DNA from: an uncultured SAR86 cluster bacterium | Lineage (GTDB): Bacteria > Pseudomonadota > Gammaproteobacteria > Magnimaribacterales > Magnimaribacteraceae | Direction: 5' to 3' | DNA: 64,000 bases | NCBI GenBank assembly: GCA_902532675.1 | Contig: CACAIY010000003.1 | Coordinates: 36,321 to 100,320, forward strand | Part shown: in pieces, positions 9,017 through 18,695 of the stretch | Numbering within the stretch: the stretch's first letter is position 1 | Layout: every line of letters starts with the position of its first letter | Program-made: the position numbers and the translations under genes | Notes under the pieces: model-generated | Told to the model about the DNA's origin: nothing | The model's input: the letters and a program-made list of their open reading frames with translations, nothing else | Databases searched by the model: none

Positions 9017-10393
9017 ATGGACATTAATAATTCTTTACTAAATTTAATTGGAAATACTCCAATGCTTAAACTCTCTTCTGTGGACACAGGGGTTTGTGAG
9101 CTATTTGTTAAATTGGAATCTCAAAATCCTGGTGGTTCAATTAAAGACCGTATAGGTTTATCAATAATTGAACAAGCTGAAGAATCTGGTGAGCTAAAAG
9201 AAGGTGGGACAATAATTGAAGCTACAGCTGGAAATACAGGAATAGGTTTAGCCTTAGTGGCAGCTCTTAAAGGTTATAAAATCATATTAGTCATTCCTGA
9301 CAAGATGAGTAGAGAGAAGATATTGCATCTTGAAGGCCTAGGAGCAGAAATTATATTGACTAGATCTGATGTTCCAGAGGGTCATCCAGAGTACTACCAT
9401 GATGTAGCGAGAAAGGTTGCTAGTGAAACCCCTGGTAGCTTTCTTGCCAATCAATTTTCTAACCCTGCTAACCCTTTTGCTCACAGAACTACAACAGCCC
9501 CTGAGATTTGGGACCAAATGGAAGGAGATCTAGACGCCGTAGTAGCAGGAGTAGGTTCTGGGGGAACTATAACTGGTTTGGCGGAGTTCTTTAAAGAAAA
9601 GGATGATTCTATAAGCATAGTGGCAGCTGACCCTGAAAATTCAATCGTCGCTGATGCTGTTATTAAAGGAACCTACTCTTACGATGGGGGTAGTTGGTTG
9701 GTAGAAGGAGTCGGAGAAGATTTTATTCCAGATAATCTTAATCTATCTTTAATTGATGATGCAGTAATGGTTACAGATAAAGAAGCTTTTGAAGTTTTAC
9801 AGGTCTTACTGCAAGAAGAAGGAATTCTGGGCGGTTCTTCGACAGGAACTCTAGTCGCTGGAGCGATTAAATGGTGTCAGAAACAAACAGAACCTAAAAA
9901 AGTTGTTACTTTTATTTGTGATACTGGAAATAAGTACCTATCGAAGGCGTTTAACAAATCTTGGCTTCATGACAATAATTTATTAGATCTAGAGAAAGAG
10001 GGCAATTTGAGTGATCTAATCAATAGAAGGGCCGATAAAGGAGAGATGATTACAGTTTCTCCAAGTAATACGCTTTTAATTGCCTATAACAGAATGCGTT
10101 CAACGGATATTTCTCAAATACCTGTTTTAGATGGGCAAGAGTTGTTAGGAATATTGGACGAAGAAGACCTACTTCTTAGTGTAGCTAAAGATCAAGCGGC
10201 ATTTTCAATTCCTGTTACTAAGATCATGACTGATAAACTTGATGTTTTGCAGGTTGATGCAACTAATGAAGAACTTTTAGCCGTTCTATCAGAAGGAAAA
10301 GTGGCTATTATTTATGATAAAGATAAATTTATAGGATTCATTACAAAAGTTGATTTAATTAATCATTACAGAAATAAGATAAATCAGAACTAA
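9017..10393 (+). CDS. Cystathionine beta-synthase (PLP domain plus C-terminal CBS domains)
   Basis: LIGNTPMLKL, NPGGSIKDRIGLSII, EATAGNTGIGLA; C-terminal tandem CBS-type region. Confidence 0.9.
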   Translation: MDINNSLLNLIGNTPMLKLSSVDTGVCELFVKLESQNPGGSIKDRIGLSIIEQAEESGELKEGGTIIEATAGNTGIGLALVAALKGYKIILVIPDKMSREKILHLEGLGAEIILTRSDVPEGHPEYYHDVARKVASETPGSFLANQFSNPANPFAHRTTTAPEIWDQMEGDLDAVVAGVGSGGTITGLAEFFKEKDDSISIVAADPENSIVADAVIKGTYSYDGGSWLVEGVGEDFIPDNLNLSLIDDAVMVTDKEAFEVLQVLLQEEGILGGSSTGTLVAGAIKWCQKQTEPKKVVTFICDTGNKYLSKAFNKSWLHDNNLLDLEKEGNLSDLINRRADKGEMITVSPSNTLLIAYNRMRSTDISQIPVLDGQELLGILDEEDLLLSVAKDQAAFSIPVTKIMTDKLDVLQVDATNEELLAVLSEGKVAIIYDKDKFIGFITKVDLINHYRNKINQN

Positions 10394-10395
10394 TC

Positions 10396-11571
10396 ATGGT
10401 AGATAAGAAGAATAAACAAGGTTTTGATACAAGAGCTATTCATGCTGGGCAGGAACCTGACCCAACTACGGGTGCGATCATGACTCCAATATATACCAGT
10501 TCGACTTACGTACAAGAAAGCCCTGGAGTGCACAAAGGCTATGATTACTCTAGAAGCATAAACCCTACTAGGAAAGCCTTAGAAGCTTGTATTGCAGATT
10601 TAGAAGGCAGTTCTTTCGGATTCGCATTCTCTTCAGGAATGGCAGCATGCTCAACTGTGTTAGAGGTACTTAATTCTGGTGATCATGTAATAGCTATGGA
10701 TGATTTATATGGCGGAACCTATAGATTATTTGAAGATGTAAGAAAAAGATCTGCAGGACTAAAATTTACCTTTTCTGATTTAAGTGACTTATCCACTCTT
10801 AAGACATCAATTACATCTGATACAAAAATGATATGGGTGGAGACGCCTACAAACCCATTATTAAAAATAGTAGATTTAGTAGAAATAGCTAAATTTGCAA
10901 AAGAATACAATCTCATATCAGTATGCGACAACACTTTTTGTTCGCCTTACGTGCAAAACCCTTTGGAACTTGGATTTGATATCGTCGTTCATTCCGCAAC
11001 TAAATACTTAAACGGTCATTCAGATTTAATTGGAGGGGTAGTGGTTTGTTCTAGCCAAAAACCTGAATTAGCTGATCAAGTTCTTTATATACAAAATGCA
11101 GTTGGATCAATCATGAGTCCATTTGATTCTTTCTTACTTTTAAGAAGTTTAAAAACTTTAGCTGTTAGGATGGACAGACACTGTGAAAATGCTATGAAGA
11201 TAGCTTCCTTTTTAGAAAATCATAAAGCAATTGAAAAGGTTATATATCCAGGTTTGAAGAACCATCCTCACCATAAGATTGCTAGTAAACAAATGCGAGG
11301 ATATGGAGGAATGATAACCTTAATATTGAAAGGAGGCCTTGATTCCGCCAAGTCATTTCTTGAGAGGACAGAGATATTTTCTTTGGCAGAGAGTTTAGGT
11401 GGAGTCGAAAGTCTAATTGAACATCCTGCAATAATGACACATGCCTCTATTCCTCCTGAAATTAGAGAAGAAATTGGAATCAGTGATGGATTAGTAAGGC
11501 TTTCTGTAGGAATTGAGTCTTTAGATGATTTAATTCAAGATTTAGAATTTGCTCTTAAAGATCTCGGTTAA
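10396..11571 (+). CDS. Cystathionine gamma-lyase/gamma-synthase family PLP enzyme
   Basis: FDTRAIHAGQEPDPTTGAIMTPIYTSSTY; HSATKYLNGHSDLIGGVVV PLP-lysine motif; 2 nt after the CBS gene. Confidence 0.92.
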   Translation: MVDKKNKQGFDTRAIHAGQEPDPTTGAIMTPIYTSSTYVQESPGVHKGYDYSRSINPTRKALEACIADLEGSSFGFAFSSGMAACSTVLEVLNSGDHVIAMDDLYGGTYRLFEDVRKRSAGLKFTFSDLSDLSTLKTSITSDTKMIWVETPTNPLLKIVDLVEIAKFAKEYNLISVCDNTFCSPYVQNPLELGFDIVVHSATKYLNGHSDLIGGVVVCSSQKPELADQVLYIQNAVGSIMSPFDSFLLLRSLKTLAVRMDRHCENAMKIASFLENHKAIEKVIYPGLKNHPHHKIASKQMRGYGGMITLILKGGLDSAKSFLERTEIFSLAESLGGVESLIEHPAIMTHASIPPEIREEIGISDGLVRLSVGIESLDDLIQDLEFALKDLG

Positions 11572-12568
11572 TTTTCCAATTAACTGGCTTAGAATTCTTA
11601 TCAACTTTGTCTTCTACCCCTAATACCAAAGCAAATAAGGCCATTCTTATAACAACACCGTTATCAGCCTGTCTGAAAATAGCAAGGTTAGGATTTTCAT
11701 AAAGATCTGAATCAAGTTCATTGGCATCACTTCTCGAATCTCTAGGAAGAGGATGCATAATTACTGTGTTGGGTTCACAATTCGCAGTATATATGGATTG
11801 ATTTAGTGTCATCAGGCCTTTATATCTCTTCGCATCTTTTTTATCTTTAAATCTTTCTTCTTGGATCCTCGTTACATAAATAATATCAACTTCAGAAATA
11901 CCTTCTTCCAGGTTCTCAGTTTCATGTAGCTTAATATTAGATTTAGCTAGTTGCTTAACAAGATGTTTAGGAAGCTTTAATTCTTTTGGGGAGATTAGGT
12001 TTATTGTAATGTCCGAATATAAAGAGAGTATTTTGCAAAGTGAATGAACTGCTCGACCAAATTTGAGGTCTCCTACTAAGGCTATTCTCAATCCATCAAT
12101 AGATTTATTATTTTGAGATAGTTCCTTACCTATGGTGTAAAGGTCTAGTAAAGCTTGAGAAGGGTGTTCATTTGCTCCATCACCACCATTTATGACAGGA
12201 ACTCTACTAGCTTCTGCAAACTTTTGTACCGAACCCTCTTCAGGGTGTCTCATTACAATTATGTCGCTATAACCACTTAAAACTTTGGCGGTATCAACCA
12301 ATGATTCTCCTTTTGCAAGTGATGAAGAACTTACTTCAGTTATTTCTCTTACATTTCCACCCAATAAATTAAAAGAAGCACCAAAACTAATACGCGTTCT
12401 TGTACTTGGTTCAAAGAACATATTCCCTAAAATTGCCCCTTCAAGTACGCGCGTAACTTTATTTTTTGAAGAATAAGGCTCTAAACTATCAGCAATATTG
12501 AATAATTTCTCGACGTCCGAGCGACTGAATTGATCTATGGAAAGAATATGACTACCGCTAAATTCCAT
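11555..12568 (-). CDS. pyrB: Aspartate carbamoyltransferase catalytic subunit
   Basis: FFEPSTRTRISF, KGESLVDT, MRHPEEG, INGGDGANEHPSQALLDLYTI, MHPLPR motifs. Confidence 0.93.
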   Translation of the reverse strand: MEFSGSHILSIDQFSRSDVEKLFNIADSLEPYSSKNKVTRVLEGAILGNMFFEPSTRTRISFGASFNLLGGNVREITEVSSSSLAKGESLVDTAKVLSGYSDIIVMRHPEEGSVQKFAEASRVPVINGGDGANEHPSQALLDLYTIGKELSQNNKSIDGLRIALVGDLKFGRAVHSLCKILSLYSDITINLISPKELKLPKHLVKQLAKSNIKLHETENLEEGISEVDIIYVTRIQEERFKDKKDAKRYKGLMTLNQSIYTANCEPNTVIMHPLPRDSRSDANELDSDLYENPNLAIFRQADNGVVIRMALFALVLGVEDKVDKNSKPVNWKINRDL

Positions 12569-12603
12569 GTAGTTTTTCTTGAATCACAGGGCGCATAATA
12601 ACA

Positions 12604-14706
12604 TTAATATATGGACATTGGATGAGTTAAAAATATAGGAGAAGACCAAGCCCTTTCCCCAACAGGTGCTAAGCAATCATCATTTGGGTCAAAATCAGGA
12701 CCGCTGGAATAGCAAGGTCTGATTTTAATACATTCACCTGCTTCATTAAGTTCACACCTTAAAGGGTCGCCTCCAACAATATTAGTTGGTTCTTGTATGG
12801 CTCTAGCGTAGTACAAAGAGCTCTTATTATTTAAAACATATTCATCATCAAAGAAATTAGCAGAACAACCTTCTCCTTTGTCATTGCAAGTAAATACTTT
12901 CCAAGGGTCTTGTATATTGTTAGAAAGAGAATCTAGCTCAGTAGTTGGAGTGATTTTAACTATCTCAATTCTATCAATCTTATTTCTTTCGTTGCTCGGG
13001 TTGTAGCATTCATTCAAGCATAATCTTGATATTTCTCCGGCGCTCATTGCTGTGTGAACATACTCAGGACAACCTGGTTTCTGTTTGAAGGAACCGATTG
13101 CTGTAACTTCAAATTGGGGCTTCTGAGATATATTTCTTTCTCTTCCCATTGGAGTTATTCCATTTTCACTATCCAGTAAGTTAAACCAAAGCAATATGCG
13201 TTCTCCTGAAGTGGCATACACCTCCCTCTGGTAAAGAGAATTGTATATTGCATTCCGTTCTAGTTTGGGTGCATGTACAGCCACTAAACCTCCGGTTGAA
13301 TAGAATGAAGCTCCTCTTTCTGGAGGTAATAGCCAAGTTAAATTATCTTTTGCTCCCCAAGAATCTCCCATTGATTTCCTCGCAAATTCTTTATAGCCCG
13401 AACCAGCTCTAGCTTTATGATTATCTGTTGAACCGATAAGACCTAACTTGAAAGAATTTAAGACATCTTTTTCTTCAATTTTAGAAGCGAGAGCTGCTTG
13501 TGCACTCATTCCAGGCCTGTAAGTATAGGCTGGTAGAAATTCGTTCTTAAGTTGGCCGCATTGCATCCAGTCTTCTGGAGTAGTGTTTTCAACTAACCCA
13601 AATCTTAAAATTCCAGAAACATCGTTAGCAAAGTCTTTTTTTACTTTTTCAGCCTTAACTATGCAAGATTCTTCGCTTTCGTTTTCACATCTTTGCTTGA
13701 TTATTTCACCGGCCCTCCAGCAGCAAGGCTCAAAATCATCAGTTGGATCAGGACATATATACGAACCATCATCAATCTGCTCAGCATGTTTAAAATCTTT
13801 AAAGATTTCTGAATTACCATGACCAGAATAAACTTCTATTAATCTTTGCTTCTCAGGATCATGTTGGCCTTCAAGTAATTGATAACTTAAGTTAGAGCCT
13901 GCAGGAGCATGAATACCCCATGCTGTTCCATGAGGTATGACCAAAGCTTCAAGGTTTAGTTTATCGAGCTGCTCAAATAGTTGCTTTGGATTTTCAGCTT
14001 TTTCTTTGCATTTAACATTTTCTTCATTTTCAAGATCAGCACAAAAAGGTTCCGAATACGTAGTACTTCTGTACTTCAAAAAATCAAAGTCTATCTGTTC
14101 CGGTGGAAAATCAACTATTAAAGGGAGAAGAGGGGCCGCGTAATGTTTAATCATTAAATCCAGCCCAGTTAAACCCGCACCTATCGGTTTTTCTGGTAAA
14201 TTATCTAAATCTCTTAATATTACATTCTTATGCCCATAGTGCGTTTCAGGAGTAGAAGCCATCTGCGTCCACTCCCACCCTACAAAGGCTATAAGATCTT
14301 TTTGATCATCATTTGATACAGCGTCACAATTCTTGATAGATTTTATTGTGTCTTCCCACATCTCCTTAGTAAGTCCTTCAGCATGATCTGTTATAGAAAA
14401 AAAATCGAGAGAAGAGCAGAATCTTGCAAAATTACAAGCATCCGCTGGAGGGTGTGCACCTTCGCCTTGAATTACAGGAAGACTAAATAAGAACGCATCT
14501 TGAGAAAAAGTTGTATGTACGTGTAAGTCTCCAAAGAAAATTTGATTAGTACTTCTAGAATCATCTACTTGAGGTCGAGGTGATTCAATCACTTCATAAT
14601 CTTGAGGTAACTTTCCAATCAGTCCAGATGAAAAAATTAGAACATATGCAAAAATAAAAAATATAAACAGAAGTAGGTAACCAAAAAGTTTTAGAATTTT
14701 ATTCAT
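12604..14706 (-). CDS. DUF3604 (PHP-like) exported/membrane-anchored protein
   Basis: N-terminal TM; FFGDLHVHTTFSQDAF, FSITDHAEGLT, GLIGSTDNHKARAGSGYKEFAR typical of DUF3604 proteins. Confidence 0.85.
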   Translation of the reverse strand: MNKILKLFGYLLLFIFFIFAYVLIFSSGLIGKLPQDYEVIESPRPQVDDSRSTNQIFFGDLHVHTTFSQDAFLFSLPVIQGEGAHPPADACNFARFCSSLDFFSITDHAEGLTKEMWEDTIKSIKNCDAVSNDDQKDLIAFVGWEWTQMASTPETHYGHKNVILRDLDNLPEKPIGAGLTGLDLMIKHYAAPLLPLIVDFPPEQIDFDFLKYRSTTYSEPFCADLENEENVKCKEKAENPKQLFEQLDKLNLEALVIPHGTAWGIHAPAGSNLSYQLLEGQHDPEKQRLIEVYSGHGNSEIFKDFKHAEQIDDGSYICPDPTDDFEPCCWRAGEIIKQRCENESEESCIVKAEKVKKDFANDVSGILRFGLVENTTPEDWMQCGQLKNEFLPAYTYRPGMSAQAALASKIEEKDVLNSFKLGLIGSTDNHKARAGSGYKEFARKSMGDSWGAKDNLTWLLPPERGASFYSTGGLVAVHAPKLERNAIYNSLYQREVYATSGERILLWFNLLDSENGITPMGRERNISQKPQFEVTAIGSFKQKPGCPEYVHTAMSAGEISRLCLNECYNPSNERNKIDRIEIVKITPTTELDSLSNNIQDPWKVFTCNDKGEGCSANFFDDEYVLNNKSSLYYARAIQEPTNIVGGDPLRCELNEAGECIKIRPCYSSGPDFDPNDDCLAPVGERAWSSPIFLTHPMSIY

Positions 14707-15604
14707 GAACTAGCCCTTTACCTCTAACAGAAATCCATTCATTGGTTGGGCTGTCTACTTCACCAAAATTTGTACCAGTCTCAGCGAAATGATAGACCAT
14801 AGCTGTCCTTCTTTCTCTAGACTTATTGTCGTACGATTTATGCATTAAGAAGCTATGAAATATCAACACGTCACCTTTATCCAGAAGCATCGGGATTTCT
14901 TTAGAAAAATCATGGTCTTTAATCTCCGTATAACCATAATTAGAATTTTTCCTGTCATCTGGTAAATGTTCATGAAGTGGCTCTAGATGAGATTCGGGAA
15001 GTACCACCAGGCAACCATTTTCTAAAGTAGCTTTGCTAGTAGCTATCCAGACCCCTACTTGAGGTTCTTTATCAAAAGGAAAATAAGAAGAGTCTTGATG
15101 CCAAGGCTGGCCCCAGGCACCAGGATTCTTGAATATAAACTGACTTAAAAAACAATCAATGTCACTTCCTAGCAGGTCCTCCAATATGTCTAACAAGTCT
15201 TCCCTAAAAATAAAGTCTTTAAATATACCTGCTGTATGAATTCTAAATAATTTCGAAATTTCATCTTCTATATTTTTTGCTTCTTTGTTGGGTTTCATTT
15301 CTCTTATAGCTAAGTGGCCATTCCCAGCATAAGCATGACTGAAACCATCTTCTTCTTTAATAATAGAATGTATGATTTCAATGACTTCTTGGTTCATGTC
15401 ATCGCAAAATTTTTCAGAGCAAAAATCTTTTAAAAGTATAAAACCTTCTTCATTCCAGGACTTTTTTTGTTCGGTTGAAATAAATGAAGCTTCTTCTATA
15501 AGCCTTTTAGAAAACCTTCCTTTTTGTTTATTTACTGCTGAAGAGAATTCTTCTTTTGACTTTTGATTGATGTCATCTCTTCCTTCAGTATCAAATTTTT
15601 CCAT
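14699..15604 (-). CDS. Phytanoyl-CoA dioxygenase (PhyH) family protein
   Basis: HxD motif QPWHQDSSYFPFDKEPQVGVWIA and distal HKSYDNKSRERRTAMVYHFAE. Confidence 0.9.
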   Translation of the reverse strand: MEKFDTEGRDDINQKSKEEFSSAVNKQKGRFSKRLIEEASFISTEQKKSWNEEGFILLKDFCSEKFCDDMNQEVIEIIHSIIKEEDGFSHAYAGNGHLAIREMKPNKEAKNIEDEISKLFRIHTAGIFKDFIFREDLLDILEDLLGSDIDCFLSQFIFKNPGAWGQPWHQDSSYFPFDKEPQVGVWIATSKATLENGCLVVLPESHLEPLHEHLPDDRKNSNYGYTEIKDHDFSKEIPMLLDKGDVLIFHSFLMHKSYDNKSRERRTAMVYHFAETGTNFGEVDSPTNEWISVRGKGLVHE

Positions 15605-15701
15605 ATCAAGCTTATTTTAGGATTAATTTTTACTTTTCCCTAGTTTAATAGAAGTAATTTTGAGAAGATTAGATAGTAAATTAATCATAGGATGAATAAA
15701 T

Positions 15702-16028
15702 ATGGCAACTTTTGAAGAATTAAAAACTGGTCTTGAAACAGCATTTGACTCAGATGGCGCTAAAGGCGTTGAAGCAACAATTCAAATTAATATAGAAGAT
15801 TTAACAAACTTTTTTGTTGATATTAAGGACGGTGCATTAAGTGTAGAAGAGGGCGAGCATGATAACCCTGGTTTGTCTTTAACTTTTGACAGCGAAGAGA
15901 CAATGGAAAAGGTGTTCTCAGGAGATCAGCAAGCTGCAATGGGTGCTTTCATGCAAGGAAAAGTTAAATTCTCAGGTGACATGTCCTTAGGTCAAAAACT
16001 AGGATCTGTATTTAAAGCTCCAGAATAA
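15702..16028 (+). CDS. SCP2 sterol-binding domain protein
   Basis: 108 aa; DGALSVEEGEHDNPGLSLTFDSEETMEKVFSGDQQAAMGAFMQGKVKFSGDMSLGQKL. Confidence 0.9.
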   Translation: MATFEELKTGLETAFDSDGAKGVEATIQINIEDLTNFFVDIKDGALSVEEGEHDNPGLSLTFDSEETMEKVFSGDQQAAMGAFMQGKVKFSGDMSLGQKLGSVFKAPE

Positions 16029-16033
16029 AGAAT

Positions 16034-16654
16034 TTAGCCTGCGTATTTTACTGAACACCCGTAGGGTTTGGTTACAGGGTTGGATATATTTTTGCCTTGA
16101 TTTAACTCTTTAATTGCTATCTTTACGTAGTTATTTGCTTCTAGCAGGTCTTTAAACATAAAACCTCTTCCTCCAGCATCATCAATTGCTCCTTGGTATT
16201 TAAGAACACCTTCTTCATTAATTACATACATATGAGGTGTTGTTTTTGCGCTATACAATATTCCTGCTTTACCAGTTGGATCAAGTAAGACATGCGCTGG
16301 AGATGCTTCTCGAGTAGTTGTTAATTCATTAGCTTCTTCTTTAGTTACATACCCTTGAGTGCCTGGAGCTGATGAAATAATACTCAACCACACGACATCC
16401 TCACTTTTTGCCAATTCTTGAGTAGATTGCATATTTTTTGTCTTGTAATGTTTAGCTACAAACGGACATCCATGGTTTGTCCATTCAAGCACTACTTTTT
16501 TGCCTTTAAAAGATTCTAAAGAAACTTCATTTCCATAAGTATCTGTAAGTTCAAAGTTAGGAGCTTTCGAATCTATTTCAATAAAAGCGAAACTAGCTTG
16601 AGCAAATATAATTAAAACTGTTATTAAAAATTTTTTCATGTCATTGAACCTCAT
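16034..16654 (-). CDS. Exported redoxin/AhpC-TSA (thioredoxin fold) protein
   Basis: Signal peptide; IDSKAPNFELTDTYGNEVSLESFKGKKVVLEWTNHGCPFVAKHY. Confidence 0.87.
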   Translation of the reverse strand: MRFNDMKKFLITVLIIFAQASFAFIEIDSKAPNFELTDTYGNEVSLESFKGKKVVLEWTNHGCPFVAKHYKTKNMQSTQELAKSEDVVWLSIISSAPGTQGYVTKEEANELTTTREASPAHVLLDPTGKAGILYSAKTTPHMYVINEEGVLKYQGAIDDAGGRGFMFKDLLEANNYVKIAIKELNQGKNISNPVTKPYGCSVKYAG

Positions 16655-18695
16655 TTAAGTACGATAATAATATATCTTCAGTAAGTATTTCAGGCAAGAT
16701 TAAAGGATCACCTTTAGAAGGGAACAAGAGGTATAGAGGCAATCCAGTTCTACCATACTGCTCCAAGGTAGATGAAATAATGGGATCTTTTCTAGTCCAG
16801 TCAGCCTCCATATAAGTTATATTTTTATCCGCTAATAATTTACTTACTTTTGTGGTCTTCAAGGCTACTGCTTCATTTACTTTACAGGTTATGCACCAGT
16901 CAGCAGTGAAGTTAAGGAAAACTAGAGAATTTTCTTCTCTTAAATCATCTAGCAGTTGAGGCGTGTAGGTTAGCTGATCTTGCTTAGATTCATCTAAGTC
17001 ACTGTAAGATGCAGGAATTAACCATAATGAAAATATAAATAACAATAAAAATGGAAGACGCATTAGCCATTTAACCCAATTCTTTTCTGAGTTATTTTTT
17101 TCTATTAACCACAGACCTGTCGTTATTAACAAAGCCCCTAATAAGACTTGTATAACTTCTTGATCTCCCACTTGACTACTAAGAACCCACAAAAGCCAGA
17201 GCGCTGAAGCCCACATTGGGAAAGCCATAAATTGTTTAAATGTTTCCATCCATTGTCCAGGTTTAGGAAGAAAACTAAGTAGAGAAGGTTTTGCGCTTAA
17301 GATCAGGTAAGGTAATGAAAAGCCTATACCTAGTCCTAGGAAGATTAAAATAGAGTAGAAACTAGGTTGCAGTAGAGCAAAGCCTATTGCAGAGCCCATA
17401 AACGGAGCAGTGCAAGGAGAAGCTACAATTACGGCCAAAACTCCCGTTAGAAAAGATTCGAGAGAGTCACTTTTATTTAAAGATATCGAACTTAATCTGG
17501 CTAAATTGCTTCCCAGCACTATATTACTCATGAAAATAAAACCTAAGATCACAAACAAATAAAATAATAATGAAACAACTACAGGAGACTGTAATTGATA
17601 GCCCCATCCTATGGACTCTCCTCCAGATTTTAACGCGATTAGTAAAGCTGCAATTGTTAAAAAGCTAATGACCACTCCAAGAGAGAAAAGTAAACCTTGC
17701 TGAAGGGTCTTATAGGTCGAATCTCTACTTTGCTCAACAAACCTTAATATCTTTATTGTGAGAATTGGGAAAACGCAAGGCATTATATTTAAGATTAAAC
17801 CCCCTAAGAATGCGAAGACAATTAGAGTTAAGATATTGAATTCTTGTGACGCTTCTTTTGTTGCCAAGGGGTAATCAATTTCAATAAAGTTTACATCCTC
17901 ATTTTTGTTTACAGCTATAACCCCTTTAAAAGATTCCTTTTCTATTGTTACTTCTGAGGCCATTATTTGTAGGCTAAAAGTATCTATATTTTTTTCGTAT
18001 TGTTGATTCTCAGTGTAGTTTGTTAAACCGTATTCTTTAGGAAAGAAATACATAGAGTCATATTGATCCATCTTCTCAAATTCACCTTGGAGTACATATG
18101 AATCATCTAGTTTATTAACTCTATAAGTGCCATTAAATTCTACAGGGACCTTCCCTAAAGTATGTTCTAAAAGACCTTTTGAAACAGAAGGAGTTTTGGA
18201 TCCAAGTTTTATAGGGATGCTAACTTCAGCTTCTTGAGGTATGCATATTTCTTTACATGTGTACCAACTAACTTGAGCATTTAAATTTAGAGGAATAGCT
18301 GAAGCCGCTGAAGTAGAGATTTTTGTAAGAAGCACAACTTCATCCTCATAACCAAAAGTCATCAAAGGCTCTACTGGGATCCTTTCAGGACCGGGCCATA
18401 AAATTTTTGAGGCAACTATATCATTTGGTAAATTCCATTTTATTGATGCTCCTTCTCCTGCATCTCCAGGATTTTCCCAATAAGTATGCCAGCCAGGATT
18501 TAAAGTAAATTTAAACCCTACAAGGAGCTCATCTCCTGGATTCATTGAATAAGACTCAGCAAGCATCTCAATTCTTGAGTCACTTACATTTACTATTGAG
18601 CTAGAAAATGCTCCAGCAGATATTAGTGATGCGCAGAATAATAGAAATAGCTTTATACTATTATTGTATTTAAATGATTTTAATTTTCTGAACAT
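16641..18695 (-). CDS. DsbD/ScsB-like protein-disulfide reductase
   Basis: N-terminal periplasmic domain with CKEICIPQEAEVSIPI, central multi-TM domain (LNIMPCVFPILTIKIL, ASPCTAPFMGSAIG), C-terminal thioredoxin-like FTADWCITCKVNE. Confidence 0.92.
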   Translation of the reverse strand: MFRKLKSFKYNNSIKLFLLFCASLISAGAFSSSIVNVSDSRIEMLAESYSMNPGDELLVGFKFTLNPGWHTYWENPGDAGEGASIKWNLPNDIVASKILWPGPERIPVEPLMTFGYEDEVVLLTKISTSAASAIPLNLNAQVSWYTCKEICIPQEAEVSIPIKLGSKTPSVSKGLLEHTLGKVPVEFNGTYRVNKLDDSYVLQGEFEKMDQYDSMYFFPKEYGLTNYTENQQYEKNIDTFSLQIMASEVTIEKESFKGVIAVNKNEDVNFIEIDYPLATKEASQEFNILTLIVFAFLGGLILNIMPCVFPILTIKILRFVEQSRDSTYKTLQQGLLFSLGVVISFLTIAALLIALKSGGESIGWGYQLQSPVVVSLLFYLFVILGFIFMSNIVLGSNLARLSSISLNKSDSLESFLTGVLAVIVASPCTAPFMGSAIGFALLQPSFYSILIFLGLGIGFSLPYLILSAKPSLLSFLPKPGQWMETFKQFMAFPMWASALWLLWVLSSQVGDQEVIQVLLGALLITTGLWLIEKNNSEKNWVKWLMRLPFLLLFIFSLWLIPASYSDLDESKQDQLTYTPQLLDDLREENSLVFLNFTADWCITCKVNEAVALKTTKVSKLLADKNITYMEADWTRKDPIISSTLEQYGRTGLPLYLLFPSKGDPLILPEILTEDILLSYLNEVQ

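Noticed and set aside
13583-14143. Plus-strand ORFs inside the DUF3604 gene
   Set aside because: Shadow ORFs opposite a well-supported CDS.
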